Shown piece after piece: positions 1-5,091 of a stretch of DNA of 5,091 bases (position 1 is the stretch's first letter; each line of letters begins with the position of its first letter). The translations under genes were made by a program, and so were the position numbers. The notes under the pieces were generated by a model. That model made no database searches. It was given only the letters and a program-made list of their open reading frames with translations, and was not told the DNA's origin. Source of the DNA: Clostridiales bacterium (GTDB taxonomy: Bacteria > Bacillota > Clostridia > Lachnospirales > JAITVM01); assembly GCA_031285815.1 (NCBI GenBank), contig JAITVM010000257.1:1-5091 (forward strand). The letters run 5' to 3'.

Positions 1-404
1 AGTAATTGAAAGCCTAAAAACCGCATTAAACAGCCATAAAATTAATAACGCTATTTTTCATACGGCCAGGGGGTCGCAGTATACCAGTGATGAATTTCGC
101 AATTATCTTTCTAATAAGCCTATCTCCCAAAGCATGAATTCATCGGCTGGCCGCTGCCATGATAACGCCAAGTATGTGGGCTAGATTAAAAAAAGAAGCT
201 ATTTATGGCAGCTTAAATACTAAACTATTAAGCATGGATTGTGTTAAATCTATTGTTTTCAGATATTTTATGGGCTACTGGAACAACCACCATATTTGTC
301 ATTCTATCGGGGGCTTCCCACCTTTTGTCAAACGCAAACTATTTTTTGAGTCGTTGGCTAACGCCGCATGATTTTTTCGGGCCTCGTGCCAGCCATTATT
401 GACA
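1..404 (+). mobile_element. 3' remnant of an IS3-family insertion sequence
   Basis: This is the right-hand end of an insertion sequence whose left part lies outside the window. It contains the C-terminal half of an IS3-type DDE transposase, followed by about 30 nt of non-coding end sequence. The right terminus is placed near 404, because the sequence up to ATTGACAG (398-405) recurs at 2698-2720 and similarity stops there. Read inward, such an end would begin TGTCAATAATGG, which fits the TG...CA ends usual in IS3 elements. The exact terminal base and any target-site duplication cannot be fixed without the left end. The element looks immobile because its transposase is broken. Base composition is near 50% GC in part (31 of 60 at 121-180), quite unlike the AT-rich DNA that begins just beyond it. 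Confidence 0.75.
2..371 (+). pseudogene. IS3-family transposase (OrfB, rve integrase core), C-terminal part, frameshifted
   Basis: An intact version would be the DDE recombinase that cuts and joins the insertion sequence ends. Positions 2-184 read in one frame and contain the core motif RGSQYTSDEF, then a GRCHDNA block and an early stop at 182-184. From about 168 to 371 the neighbouring frame continues the protein with WARLKKEAIYG, YWNNHHICHSIGG and FPPFVKRKLFFE, the usual C-terminal part of the family. Relatives normally have five residues (roughly PMESF) between DNA and WARLK. Here only 7 nt separate those codons, so about 8 nt were lost, which shifts the frame and removes the catalytic glutamate. 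The second catalytic aspartate, expected in FH(S/T)DRGSQY, is alanine (codon 65-67). The first aspartate would lie off the left edge. The family call is secure. Inactivity rests on three separate defects. The subgroup within IS3 is not certain. Confidence 0.88.
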
Positions 405-405
405 G
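383..405 (+). repeat. IS right-end repeat, copy A
   Basis: A 23-bp sequence (CTCGTGCCAGCC followed by ATTATTGACAG) matches 2698-2720 at 21 of 23 positions, in the same orientation. The differences are C/T at 390 and G/A at 392. It lies directly after the transposase coding remnant, so it is read as the IS terminus. It contains a consensus -35 hexamer TTGACA (399-404) pointing outward toward the sigma gene. The nearest perfect TATAAT (430-435) is 25 nt away, too far for a normal sigma-A promoter. Confidence 0.6.
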
Positions 406-484
406 ATAATGATAATGCATAACGAGCTTTATAATATTTTATGAAAATAAAATTTAAAATTTTGTGTAATTTGAATAAAAATGT

Positions 485-502
485 TGTATATATTTATATA
501 CA
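485..502. promoter_or_regulatory. 18-bp palindrome upstream of the sigma gene (candidate operator)
   Basis: TGTATATA and TATATACA form a perfect 8-bp inverted repeat around a central TT. The symmetry ends at both outer bases (T484 and G503). It lies 20 nt before the first possible start codon of the sigma factor gene. It could overlap a promoter -10 region: TTGAAT (471-476) with TATATA (495-500) at 18-nt spacing is a weak candidate. A dimeric repressor site is the natural reading. AT-rich palindromes do arise by chance in DNA of this composition, so function is unproven. Confidence 0.4.
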
Positions 503-521
503 GTATTCATACTAAATCCAT

Positions 522-1109
522 TTGATAGGGGTGAGTAAAATATTCGAGTATGAACAGAAAGAAGAAATACTAAAATTTGAGCATATGAAAAAAGATGACA
601 ATGAATTGCTCAATTATTTAATAAACACATACTCTTCTTACATATTCTCTATTGTTAATAGAATCTGTGATAAAAGTTGTTCTGTAGAAGATATTGAGGA
701 GTGTGTATCGGATATAATAATAAGCCTCTGGAGGAATTCAGAAAAAATTGACTTTAACAAAGGCACTTTGAAGACTTATATAGCTGCTACTTCAAGGAAT
801 ACAGCAATTAATCTCTTGAAATCTACAAAAACTCGAAAGTTTTTTCTACCTATCAAAGAAGATGTCTTAAGTTTTTCAGATGATCCAATTGACACCATTT
901 TGAAAAAAGAAAATAATGAGGCAATTTTAGATTTTTTGAGTCAACTTAATGAAATCGATAGAAAAATATTTATTAAAAGATTCTATTTTGGTGATAGTTA
1001 TAAAAAAATTTCTAAAGACTTAAATATAAAAGTTAGAATTATCGAAGGTAAAATTTATCGTTGCCGTATTAAATTAAAAAAATTCTTAACTGGGGAGGGT
1101 TCAGTATGA
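522..1109 (+). CDS. ECF-type RNA polymerase sigma factor (sigma-70 family)
   Basis: This is a small alternative sigma factor that would direct RNA polymerase to a limited regulon, probably in response to an envelope signal. With the TTG start it has 195 residues. Region sigma-2 spans about residues 27-105, with a core-binding helix DIEECVSDIIISLWRN at 57-72 and a following segment FNKGTLKTYIAATSRNTAINLLK at 78-100 that suits -10 recognition. A charged linker follows, then region sigma-4 at about 133-188, including the helix-turn-helix segment SYKKISKDLNIKVRIIEGK. No sigma-3 or region 1.1 is present, as expected for an ECF factor. The downstream gene overlaps by 4 bp and encodes a membrane protein, the usual sigma/anti-sigma pairing. 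The start is uncertain: the frame closes at 513-515, TTG 522 has no Shine-Dalgarno sequence, GTG 531 lies inside one, and the first ATG is at 585. The family call is strong. The target promoters are unknown. Confidence 0.87.
   Translation: MIGVSKIFEYEQKEEILKFEHMKKDDNELLNYLINTYSSYIFSIVNRICDKSCSVEDIEECVSDIIISLWRNSEKIDFNKGTLKTYIAATSRNTAINLLKSTKTRKFFLPIKEDVLSFSDDPIDTILKKENNEAILDFLSQLNEIDRKIFIKRFYFGDSYKKISKDLNIKVRIIEGKIYRCRIKLKKFLTGEGSV
527..535 (+). promoter_or_regulatory. Shine-Dalgarno-like site that leaves no standard start codon
   Basis: AGGGGTGAG is the only good ribosome binding site near the start of the sigma gene. The in-frame codon at proper spacing (6 nt after GGGGTG) is ATA at 540-542, not ATG. 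Reading from it gives IFEYEQKEE. One base change, G to A at 542, would explain this. Otherwise translation starts at TTG 522, GTG 531 or ATG 585, none of them with a well-placed site. Confidence 0.45.
1094..1098 (+). promoter_or_regulatory. Ribosome binding site of the anti-sigma gene
   Basis: GGAGG lies 7 nt before the ATG at 1106, inside the last codons of the sigma gene. With the ATGA overlap at 1106-1109, it points to coupled translation of the two proteins, which helps keep sigma and anti-sigma in balance. Confidence 0.8.
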
Positions 1110-2503
1110 AATATAGGATTAGTGATATGGTTAAAGATTTACCAGAAGATTATATAGAAGATGAGCTTAATTTGAACAGTCTAGATATTAACAAAATATC
1201 TAGACTAAAGGAGAAAGTTCTGAAAAAGTCGGGTAAATGTAATGAAGAAAATGAGGGCATGTATAAAAACAAAAATAATCTTTCAATTTTTAAAATACTA
1301 ATAGCATCAGTAATCGTCTTATTAACCTGCGTAACTATATCTGCAAGCCCTAAAATAAGCCAATCTTTAGCAGAAATTTTTAAAAGTGATGGTATCTTTT
1401 CAAAAAAATTAAATTTACTAAATGACAACAGTCAAATAGGTGATTCTAATTTATCTAATAGTGACAATAATGATATAACTATAAACTTAGAAGAAGGGTA
1501 CAAAGATGAGGCTGGCGGAATGTTCCTGCTTTCATTTAAAGATAGCAAAAACAGAATATCTAAAGATTCTTTAGTAGAATTCTCAAATTTTGAAAACATT
1601 TATACTAATACTTTATTAAAGGAGAATAATAATATTATTTATGGAATAGTGGAAAATACTGCTAACCATAAAAATAGTAATCTCGTTATAAATGGTATCT
1701 ATCCAAATGTAAAAAATTTTGAAAATGTTGATTTGAATGTAGCAATAATAAAAAGTGAACTACCTGAAAAAGAGTATCATAATCTCAGTTATTTTTCTGA
1801 GCTAGGAGACTATAAATCAGTAGGAAATATTGATTTTAAACTCTTAGATATGTTTGTTTCAGATAAAGGGCTGGTTTTAAGAATAAACTATACGACAAAA
1901 GGGGAAAAGAATGAATTTGAAATTAGAGATTTTGATTTGTCATTAAAAGATACGAATAATAATATCAAATCGTCCACTACCTGCTTAACATCTTCTTCGT
2001 ACGCTAATTCAAGTAATTCTACAAATAAAGAAATTTTCTTCTTTGAAGCAATTTTTGAAGACTTTTCTCAAATTCCAGATTTTGAAAACTACAAGCTCTT
2101 AATGAATTATAACCAATATGATGGCTACATTCAAGGAGACTGGAATATAAATTTAGAGGCACTAAATTTTACAGATAGTGAAAAAATAAATGTAAATGAA
2201 AATCTATTGATTGATGGATATAATTACATGTTCAAGAAGTTGATAGTGACAAAAACAGCTATTGTTTGTAGTCTTGGAATAGATTTAGATGGATATAATA
2301 TCGATGAAATCATAAATATATCAAGTTATAAAAATGGTAAAAAGTTGAATCCAATTTTCCAACAAATTAAACTTGCAGATAGCGAAATAATAATAATTTT
2401 AAAATATGATGAAAGTTTAAATAATAACATTATAAAGGTATATGACAATAAGGGTATTGAATTATCGGATATAAATAGTTTAATTTACAAATATCACAAG
2501 TAG
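1106..2503 (+). CDS. Single-pass membrane protein, probable anti-sigma factor (DUF4179-like)
   Basis: The likely role is to hold the upstream sigma factor at the membrane and release it on a signal. The protein has 465 residues. A charged cytoplasmic N-terminus of about 60 residues includes INKISRLKEKVLKK at 29-41, a helix of the kind that begins clostridial DUF4179 anti-sigma proteins. One hydrophobic span follows at about 60-80 (IFKILIASVIVLLTCVTISA), then SPKISQSLAEIFKSDGIF at 81-98, also typical of that group. The remaining roughly 365 residues are Asn/Ser-rich, lack further membrane spans and should lie outside the membrane as the sensor part. The start is supported by GGAGG 7 nt upstream, and the gene overlaps the sigma gene by 4 bp. 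I recognise the arrangement and the N-terminal pattern, not a specific named family member. The DUF4179 label is from memory of the family and needs a profile search. The ligand is unknown. Base composition is extremely low in GC (10 of 60 at 1561-1620). Confidence 0.75.
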   Translation: MKYRISDMVKDLPEDYIEDELNLNSLDINKISRLKEKVLKKSGKCNEENEGMYKNKNNLSIFKILIASVIVLLTCVTISASPKISQSLAEIFKSDGIFSKKLNLLNDNSQIGDSNLSNSDNNDITINLEEGYKDEAGGMFLLSFKDSKNRISKDSLVEFSNFENIYTNTLLKENNNIIYGIVENTANHKNSNLVINGIYPNVKNFENVDLNVAIIKSELPEKEYHNLSYFSELGDYKSVGNIDFKLLDMFVSDKGLVLRINYTTKGEKNEFEIRDFDLSLKDTNNNIKSSTTCLTSSSYANSSNSTNKEIFFFEAIFEDFSQIPDFENYKLLMNYNQYDGYIQGDWNINLEALNFTDSEKINVNENLLIDGYNYMFKKLIVTKTAIVCSLGIDLDGYNIDEIINISSYKNGKKLNPIFQQIKLADSEIIIILKYDESLNNNIIKVYDNKGIELSDINSLIYKYHK

Positions 2504-2516
2504 GGGTAATGTGAAC

Positions 2517-2557
2517 ATAATAACTGGTTTCTATCAGTTTTAAGAGCCAGTTATTAT
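2517..2557 (+). terminator. Stem-loop after the sigma/anti-sigma operon, probable terminator
   Basis: Positions 2517-2527 (ATAATAACTGG) pair perfectly with 2547-2557 (CCAGTTATTAT), giving an 11-bp stem with a 19-nt loop. It lies 14 nt after the stop codon of the anti-sigma gene. The expected T-run is not separate: TTATTATT forms part of the right arm. It is therefore a weaker intrinsic terminator than the two further right, but its placement fits. Confidence 0.55.
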
Positions 2558-2749
2558 TGAAAATTCAAATTTCTGCTAATGGGATATTTGGTTTTTAGAA
2601 AAAACTTATACCTTTTCTATCTCAAATGAAGAAGCTGACTTAGCAAAAGATAACATCGATAAAACTATTTTTTGTAGGTTAGCAGAAAACAATAATGCTC
2701 GTGCTAACCATTATTGACAGGACCACAGACAGGCTGCCATTCACAATAT
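2558..2749. other. Intergenic stretch between convergent transcripts, no supported gene
   Basis: No gene with a start codon and ribosome binding site was found here. A plus-strand frame is open from 2580 to 2717 but has no start codon. The stretch holds a probable second IS-end remnant (2662-2720). Nothing recognisable was seen between 2721 and 2749. Confidence 0.6.
2698..2720 (+). repeat. IS right-end repeat, copy B
   Basis: This 23-bp stretch matches copy A at 383-405 in 21 of 23 positions and has the same orientation. A further 13-bp identity (AAACTATTTTTTG, 2662-2674) corresponds to 336-348 in the transposase gene, 34 nt before copy A but only 23 nt before copy B. Together these suggest a degenerate remnant of the same type of IS end at about 2662-2720. 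No transposase reading frame survives upstream of it. Like copy A, it ends in an outward TTGACA (2714-2719), but no -10 is found at the right distance. Confidence 0.5.
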
Positions 2750-2796
2750 AAAAAAACGATAGCCAGCAAACTATTAAACAAAGCTTGCTGGCTATC
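2750..2796 (-). terminator. Rho-independent terminator of the DUF1540 gene
   Basis: On the minus strand GATAGCCAGCAA (2796-2785) pairs perfectly with TTGCTGGCTATC (2769-2758). After one G comes a run of seven T residues (2756-2750). The 12-bp stem with its T-tract lies 11 nt downstream of the stop codon of the small minus-strand gene, a textbook intrinsic terminator for it. Confidence 0.88.
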
Positions 2797-2807
2797 TCAT
2801 TTAACTA

Positions 2808-2957
2808 CTATTTACATTCAAAGCTCCCGCATTCAGTCTCTCTGCAGTTAGATGGCGAAGATGTTGTATTGCCAACTTGGATACTGTTTAAATCACACTG
2901 CCTGCTCTCATTATACTTACAGCTATTAACATCGCATTTAATTTCTTGATGGGCCAT
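2808..2957 (-). CDS. Small cysteine-rich DUF1540 protein, 49 residues
   Basis: The function of DUF1540 proteins is not established. The pattern of regularly spaced cysteines suggests a small metal-binding or disulphide-bonded fold. The protein begins MAHQEIKCDVNSCKYNE and ends TECGSFECK. Its six cysteines are at residues 8, 13, 21, 38, 43 and 48. The order C-x4-C-x-Y-N ... C-x4-I-x-V ... C-x4-C-x-S-F is the DUF1540 signature as I know it. ATG at 2957 is preceded by AGGAGG (minus strand, 2974-2969), 11 nt away. The gene is followed by a strong terminator and is separated from the activase gene upstream by another, so it is probably a single-gene transcript with its own promoter in 2958-3086. 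No signal peptide or membrane span is visible. The family call is quite secure despite the small size. Confidence 0.88.
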   Translation of the reverse strand: MAHQEIKCDVNSCKYNESRQCDLNSIQVGNTTSSPSNCRETECGSFECK

Positions 2958-2987
2958 TTCAAATTTCACCTCCTCTAAAATTACAGG

Positions 2988-3040
2988 GCAAACCTGTTTG
3001 GCATAGGCGTTTTAAAAACACCAGGCTAAGCAGGGTTTGC
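2988..3040 (-). promoter_or_regulatory. Structured leader or operator region upstream of the DUF1540 gene
   Basis: In the minus-strand RNA an outer stem pairs GCAAACC(C)TG (3040-3031) with CAGGTTTGC (2996-2988), leaving one bulged base. Inside it, GGTGTTTT (3022-3015) can pair with AAAACGCC (3013-3006), including one G-U pair. A smaller symmetric site, CAAAC-CT-GTTTG (2989-3000), competes with the outer stem. It lies 31 nt upstream of the start codon. I do not recognise it as a known riboswitch. It could be an operator, a 5' UTR hairpin or chance. Confidence 0.35.
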
Positions 3041-3086
3041 TATTACCTTCCCTTATTTTCCCCTTATACCTATAACTTTATGCATT

Positions 3087-3113
3087 AAAAAAAGCCAAGG
3101 CTACCTTGGCTTT
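3087..3113 (-). terminator. Rho-independent terminator after the yjjI-yjjW pair
   Basis: A perfect 10-bp stem, AAAGCCAAGG with CCTTGGCTTT, surrounds a 3-nt loop. The minus-strand transcript continues in T residues (3093-3087, three of them within the stem). It overlaps the stop codon of the activase gene (3112-3114) by two bases, so transcription should end right after that gene and not continue into the DUF1540 gene. Confidence 0.88.
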
Positions 3114-3810
3114 ATATAATTACAACTTCCTTAACCCCATTACTTATAGCTATCTGTTTAAGCTTATCCAGAAAAGCGGCATTTGGAACTTTATAAATAG
3201 CATACTCTTTTCTGACGCCCACTGGCCTATACTTAATTATTTTATACCTTATATTATATCTGCCAATAATCTTGGACACATATTCAATGGTAGCTTCACA
3301 ATCAAACATATTAGGCGAAACAACTGTCCTTACCTCATATAATTTTGACAAATAAGCCAGGTATTCTAAATTTTTTAATGTAGTAAAATTATCCCGGCCA
3401 GTAAGGGCAATATGTTCACTATTATTTACGGCCTTTACATCCAACATAACGCCGCCGGTTATTTTTAAAAGTTCATTTTCTTTACTAAAATCAACTGACC
3501 CATTAGTATCTATAAATGCCGATAAATTTTTATCCTGTAGTAGCGTAAAGAGCTCCATAACAAAATCTTTTTGCAGCATCGGCTCCCCGCCGGATACTGT
3601 CACACCCCTAACAAAATGCAAAGCATCCCCTAAAAAACTTAAAACATCGGCAGCAGGCATTAAATTAGCCTCAAGCCCTGGGATCGTTTCTGGGTTATGG
3701 CAATAAGCGCAGTTAAAATTACACCCCTGCAAAAAGACGGCGCTTCGGTTACCCGGGCCGTCTACTGCACTAAACTTTAAGATTTTATGGACATTTCCAA
3801 ACACAGCCAT
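3112..3810 (-). CDS. yjjW: YjjW-type glycyl radical enzyme activase (radical SAM)
   Basis: It should use a [4Fe-4S] cluster and S-adenosylmethionine to abstract a hydrogen from the conserved glycine of the YjjI-like enzyme encoded just upstream, under anaerobic conditions in the cytoplasm. The protein has 232 residues. The cluster motif CNFNCAYC supplies C30, C34 and C37, preceded by FSAVDGPGNRSAVFLQG, the typical opening of activases. SGGEP at 73-77 is the SAM-binding motif. DTNG (101-104), MLDVKA (122-127) and TGRDN (137-141) also match activases. The segments VDGPGNR, FVRGVTVSGGE and ALTGRDN resemble E. coli YjjW more than PflA or NrdG. Unlike E. coli YjjW (about 287 residues), there is no Cys-rich ferredoxin-like insert after HNPETI, which accounts for the shorter length. 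ATG 3810 follows the yjjI stop by 2 nt, so the two are probably translated together. An NrdG-type annotation is the main alternative, made unlikely by the neighbour. Confidence 0.87.
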   Translation of the reverse strand: MAVFGNVHKILKFSAVDGPGNRSAVFLQGCNFNCAYCHNPETIPGLEANLMPAADVLSFLGDALHFVRGVTVSGGEPMLQKDFVMELFTLLQDKNLSAFIDTNGSVDFSKENELLKITGGVMLDVKAVNNSEHIALTGRDNFTTLKNLEYLAYLSKLYEVRTVVSPNMFDCEATIEYVSKIIGRYNIRYKIIKYRPVGVRKEYAIYKVPNAAFLDKLKQIAISNGVKEVVII

Positions 3811-3812
3811 AA

Positions 3813-5091
3813 TTATCTTGCCATTCTTTCTAATATTTTAATATTTTTGGCACTATTTAAACCGAATGTTGTTGTACCGGCTAACGAAGCCTCGCCATTT
3901 TCTAATTTTTGCATTTCAGACCGTTTGACAAGGTAACCGGTTACCCTTATAACATCGCTATTATTATCATGGAAGGATAAATACCTGCAGCCCATATCAA
4001 AAGCGCCTTTATAAATATCCAAAATATAATCCGGATTTTTTAAAGCAGTGGATTCTACTAAAAATATTTCCCCAACACCCGATGGGAAGTATTTCTGGAA
4101 TTTCGCACAGTGCATAATATGGTCAGATAGTTCTGCAGGCTCTTCACCAATAGGTATCCTTACATTTGGGGTTGAACCTACGTCCGTATCAATACCGACT
4201 TGGCCATGCAGCAAAAACTTGCCGTTAAGGCAGTGCTTGTTTTCATGCAAACCGTTCAGCCGGCTAATTTCTTCCATAATTCTAACCCCAAGGTTGTCAG
4301 CTGTTTCTGAGTGCCCATACCTTTCGGAAATATTTTCTTTTTCCAAAAGCGTATTAACACATTCTGCCAGCCCTACTATACCAAACATGGCAGTAAAATT
4401 CCCTTTTGTTACAAAGCCCTCTTTAACCAAAAAATTTGTTTCAAAGAAGCCGCTTTCATTAACGATAAAGTTAACCCTCTCGTCCATATAATTAAGCATA
4501 ACTTTAACGCATTCCGGAAGCTGCCCACTAAAAAAACCTTCTATGCTATCTGCTTTTTTAGCTAAATTACTAAGCAATAGCCTAGTGAGTGTATAGGCCC
4601 CGCCTTTAATAATCAAGCCATTATAGCAGCTAGCCACAGCATAATTTTTTCCAAGCTCAGCTTCAAAAAGTTTGTGGTTTGCAAAAGCAGGCTTTGCTAC
4701 TTTTAATTGTGTAAGAATAGCCTCCTTAGCAAAAGAGTCGTCCGTGATGGTTTTATCATACAAGATAGTCATATTCGGCACTGCGTTTTCAAGCTCACGC
4801 TCACATTCCAAAATAACCCGGCCGGCTAAAGTTGCTTTTGGCCCAATATCTGCATGGCAAAAAGCGTCGGGGATAGTCCTGTCTATGTGCATTAAAAACA
4901 GTTTTATTGCTTTTTTCGCGGCTTCATAATCCATATCTTGTACAAATGGCTCTAAGAGCGTATCCAAATTACCAATGTAAACTGGGTAATTTGTAACGGA
5001 CGGAACATTTTTGTAAAAAATAAGTAAATTATTTAAAGCCTCATCTAGGCTATTAGGCGGTGCAAGCCCTAAAAACTTACAGCCATTTTTG
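3813..5091 (-). CDS. yjjI: YjjI-family glycyl radical enzyme, N-terminus beyond the window
   Basis: This is a glycyl radical enzyme of the YjjI (DUF3029) family, whose reaction and substrate are, to my knowledge, not established. The window holds 425 codons plus the stop, with the frame open to the right edge (first full codon 5090-5088, reading KNGCKFLGLAPPN). E. coli YjjI has about 516 residues, so roughly 90 are missing. A TTG at 4967 could be mistaken for the start, but the frame and protein character continue upstream (VTNYPVYIGNLDTLLEPF). The glycyl radical site is RVTGY near the C-terminus (glycine codon 3938-3936). The likely catalytic cysteine is in ASCYNGL (codon 4628-4626). A later segment, GIVGLAECVN, recalls class III ribonucleotide reductases, to which the family seems related. 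The activase gene follows after 2 nt, as expected for a pair that must act together. GC content is clearly higher than in the sigma operon (29 of 60 at 4201-4260). The family call is strong; cysteine assignment is inference. Confidence 0.88.
   Translation of the reverse strand, partial: KNGCKFLGLAPPNSLDEALNNLLIFYKNVPSVTNYPVYIGNLDTLLEPFVQDMDYEAAKKAIKLFLMHIDRTIPDAFCHADIGPKATLAGRVILECERELENAVPNMTILYDKTITDDSFAKEAILTQLKVAKPAFANHKLFEAELGKNYAVASCYNGLIIKGGAYTLTRLLLSNLAKKADSIEGFFSGQLPECVKVMLNYMDERVNFIVNESGFFETNFLVKEGFVTKGNFTAMFGIVGLAECVNTLLEKENISERYGHSETADNLGVRIMEEISRLNGLHENKHCLNGKFLLHGQVGIDTDVGSTPNVRIPIGEEPAELSDHIMHCAKFQKYFPSGVGEIFLVESTALKNPDYILDIYKGAFDMGCRYLSFHDNNSDVIRVTGYLVKRSEMQKLENGEASLAGTTTFGLNSAKNIKILERMAR

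Noticed and set aside
159..371. A separate 70-residue gene starting at ATG 159
   Set aside because: The ATG is inside the CATGAT codons of the transposase GRCHDNA motif in another frame. The downstream part is simply the frameshifted transposase C-terminus.
1150..1428. Minus-strand open frame of 92 codons inside the anti-sigma gene
   Set aside because: It lies opposite a well-supported gene, has no ribosome binding site, and its Phe/Ser/Leu-rich product is what the reverse of AT-rich coding DNA yields.
2580..2717. Open plus-strand frame ending at the second IS-end repeat, with protein-like composition (EKTYTFSISNEEADLAKDN)
   Set aside because: It has no start codon or ribosome binding site and follows a stop at 2577-2579. 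It may be a gene fragment, but nothing identifies it.
3106..3342. Plus-strand open frame of 78 codons opposite the end of yjjW
   Set aside because: It starts inside the terminator hairpin, and the opposite strand carries the recognisable activase C-terminus.
3112..3810. NrdG (class III ribonucleotide reductase activase)
   Set aside because: The adjacent gene is YjjI-like rather than NrdD, and the activase motifs VDGPGNR, VTVSGGE and LTGRDN fit YjjW better.
4048..4929. Three plus-strand open frames opposite yjjI
   Set aside because: They are antisense to a gene with clear family motifs, have no family resemblance and have no convincing start sites.
4965..4967. TTG as the start of the glycyl radical enzyme
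   Set aside because: The same frame stays open to the window edge with protein-like sequence upstream, and the family is about 130 residues longer than a TTG-started product.

Overview
The window looks like chromosomal DNA of a low-GC anaerobic Firmicute, most likely a clostridium-type bacterium. The pointers are AT-rich sequence, strong AGGAGG-type ribosome binding sites, an ECF sigma factor paired with a single-span membrane anti-sigma protein, a small Cys-rich DUF1540 protein, and an oxygen-sensitive glycyl radical enzyme with its radical-SAM activase. Species cannot be set from the sequence alone.

Layout, left to right. Positions 1-404 hold the 3' end of a decayed IS3-family transposase gene and the right end of that insertion sequence. 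It is frameshifted, and the two catalytic residues that fall inside the window are gone. Positions 405-2557 hold a very AT-rich two-gene plus-strand operon: an ECF-type sigma factor and a membrane-anchored probable anti-sigma factor overlapping by 4 bp. An 18-bp palindrome lies just upstream and an 11-bp stem-loop just downstream. Positions 2558-2749 have no supported gene, but a second copy of the 23-bp IS-end sequence sits at 2698-2720 in the same orientation as the copy at 383-405. The sigma operon is therefore bracketed by direct repeats.

From 2750 to the right edge everything reads on the minus strand. In transcription order these are a 5'-truncated YjjI-family glycyl radical enzyme (running off the right edge), its YjjW-type activase 2 nt downstream, a terminator, a structured 150-bp leader region, the 49-residue DUF1540 gene, and a second terminator.

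The activase very probably installs the glycyl radical on the YjjI-like enzyme, so these two form one anaerobic functional unit whose substrate is unknown. The sigma and anti-sigma genes form a separate envelope-signalling unit, and its base composition and flanks suggest it was acquired separately. No CRISPR array, rRNA or tRNA gene was seen. The most unusual points are the direct-repeat-bracketed sigma cassette, the apparent lack of a good start codon in the sigma gene, the palindrome in front of it, and the compact activase without the ferredoxin-like insert.
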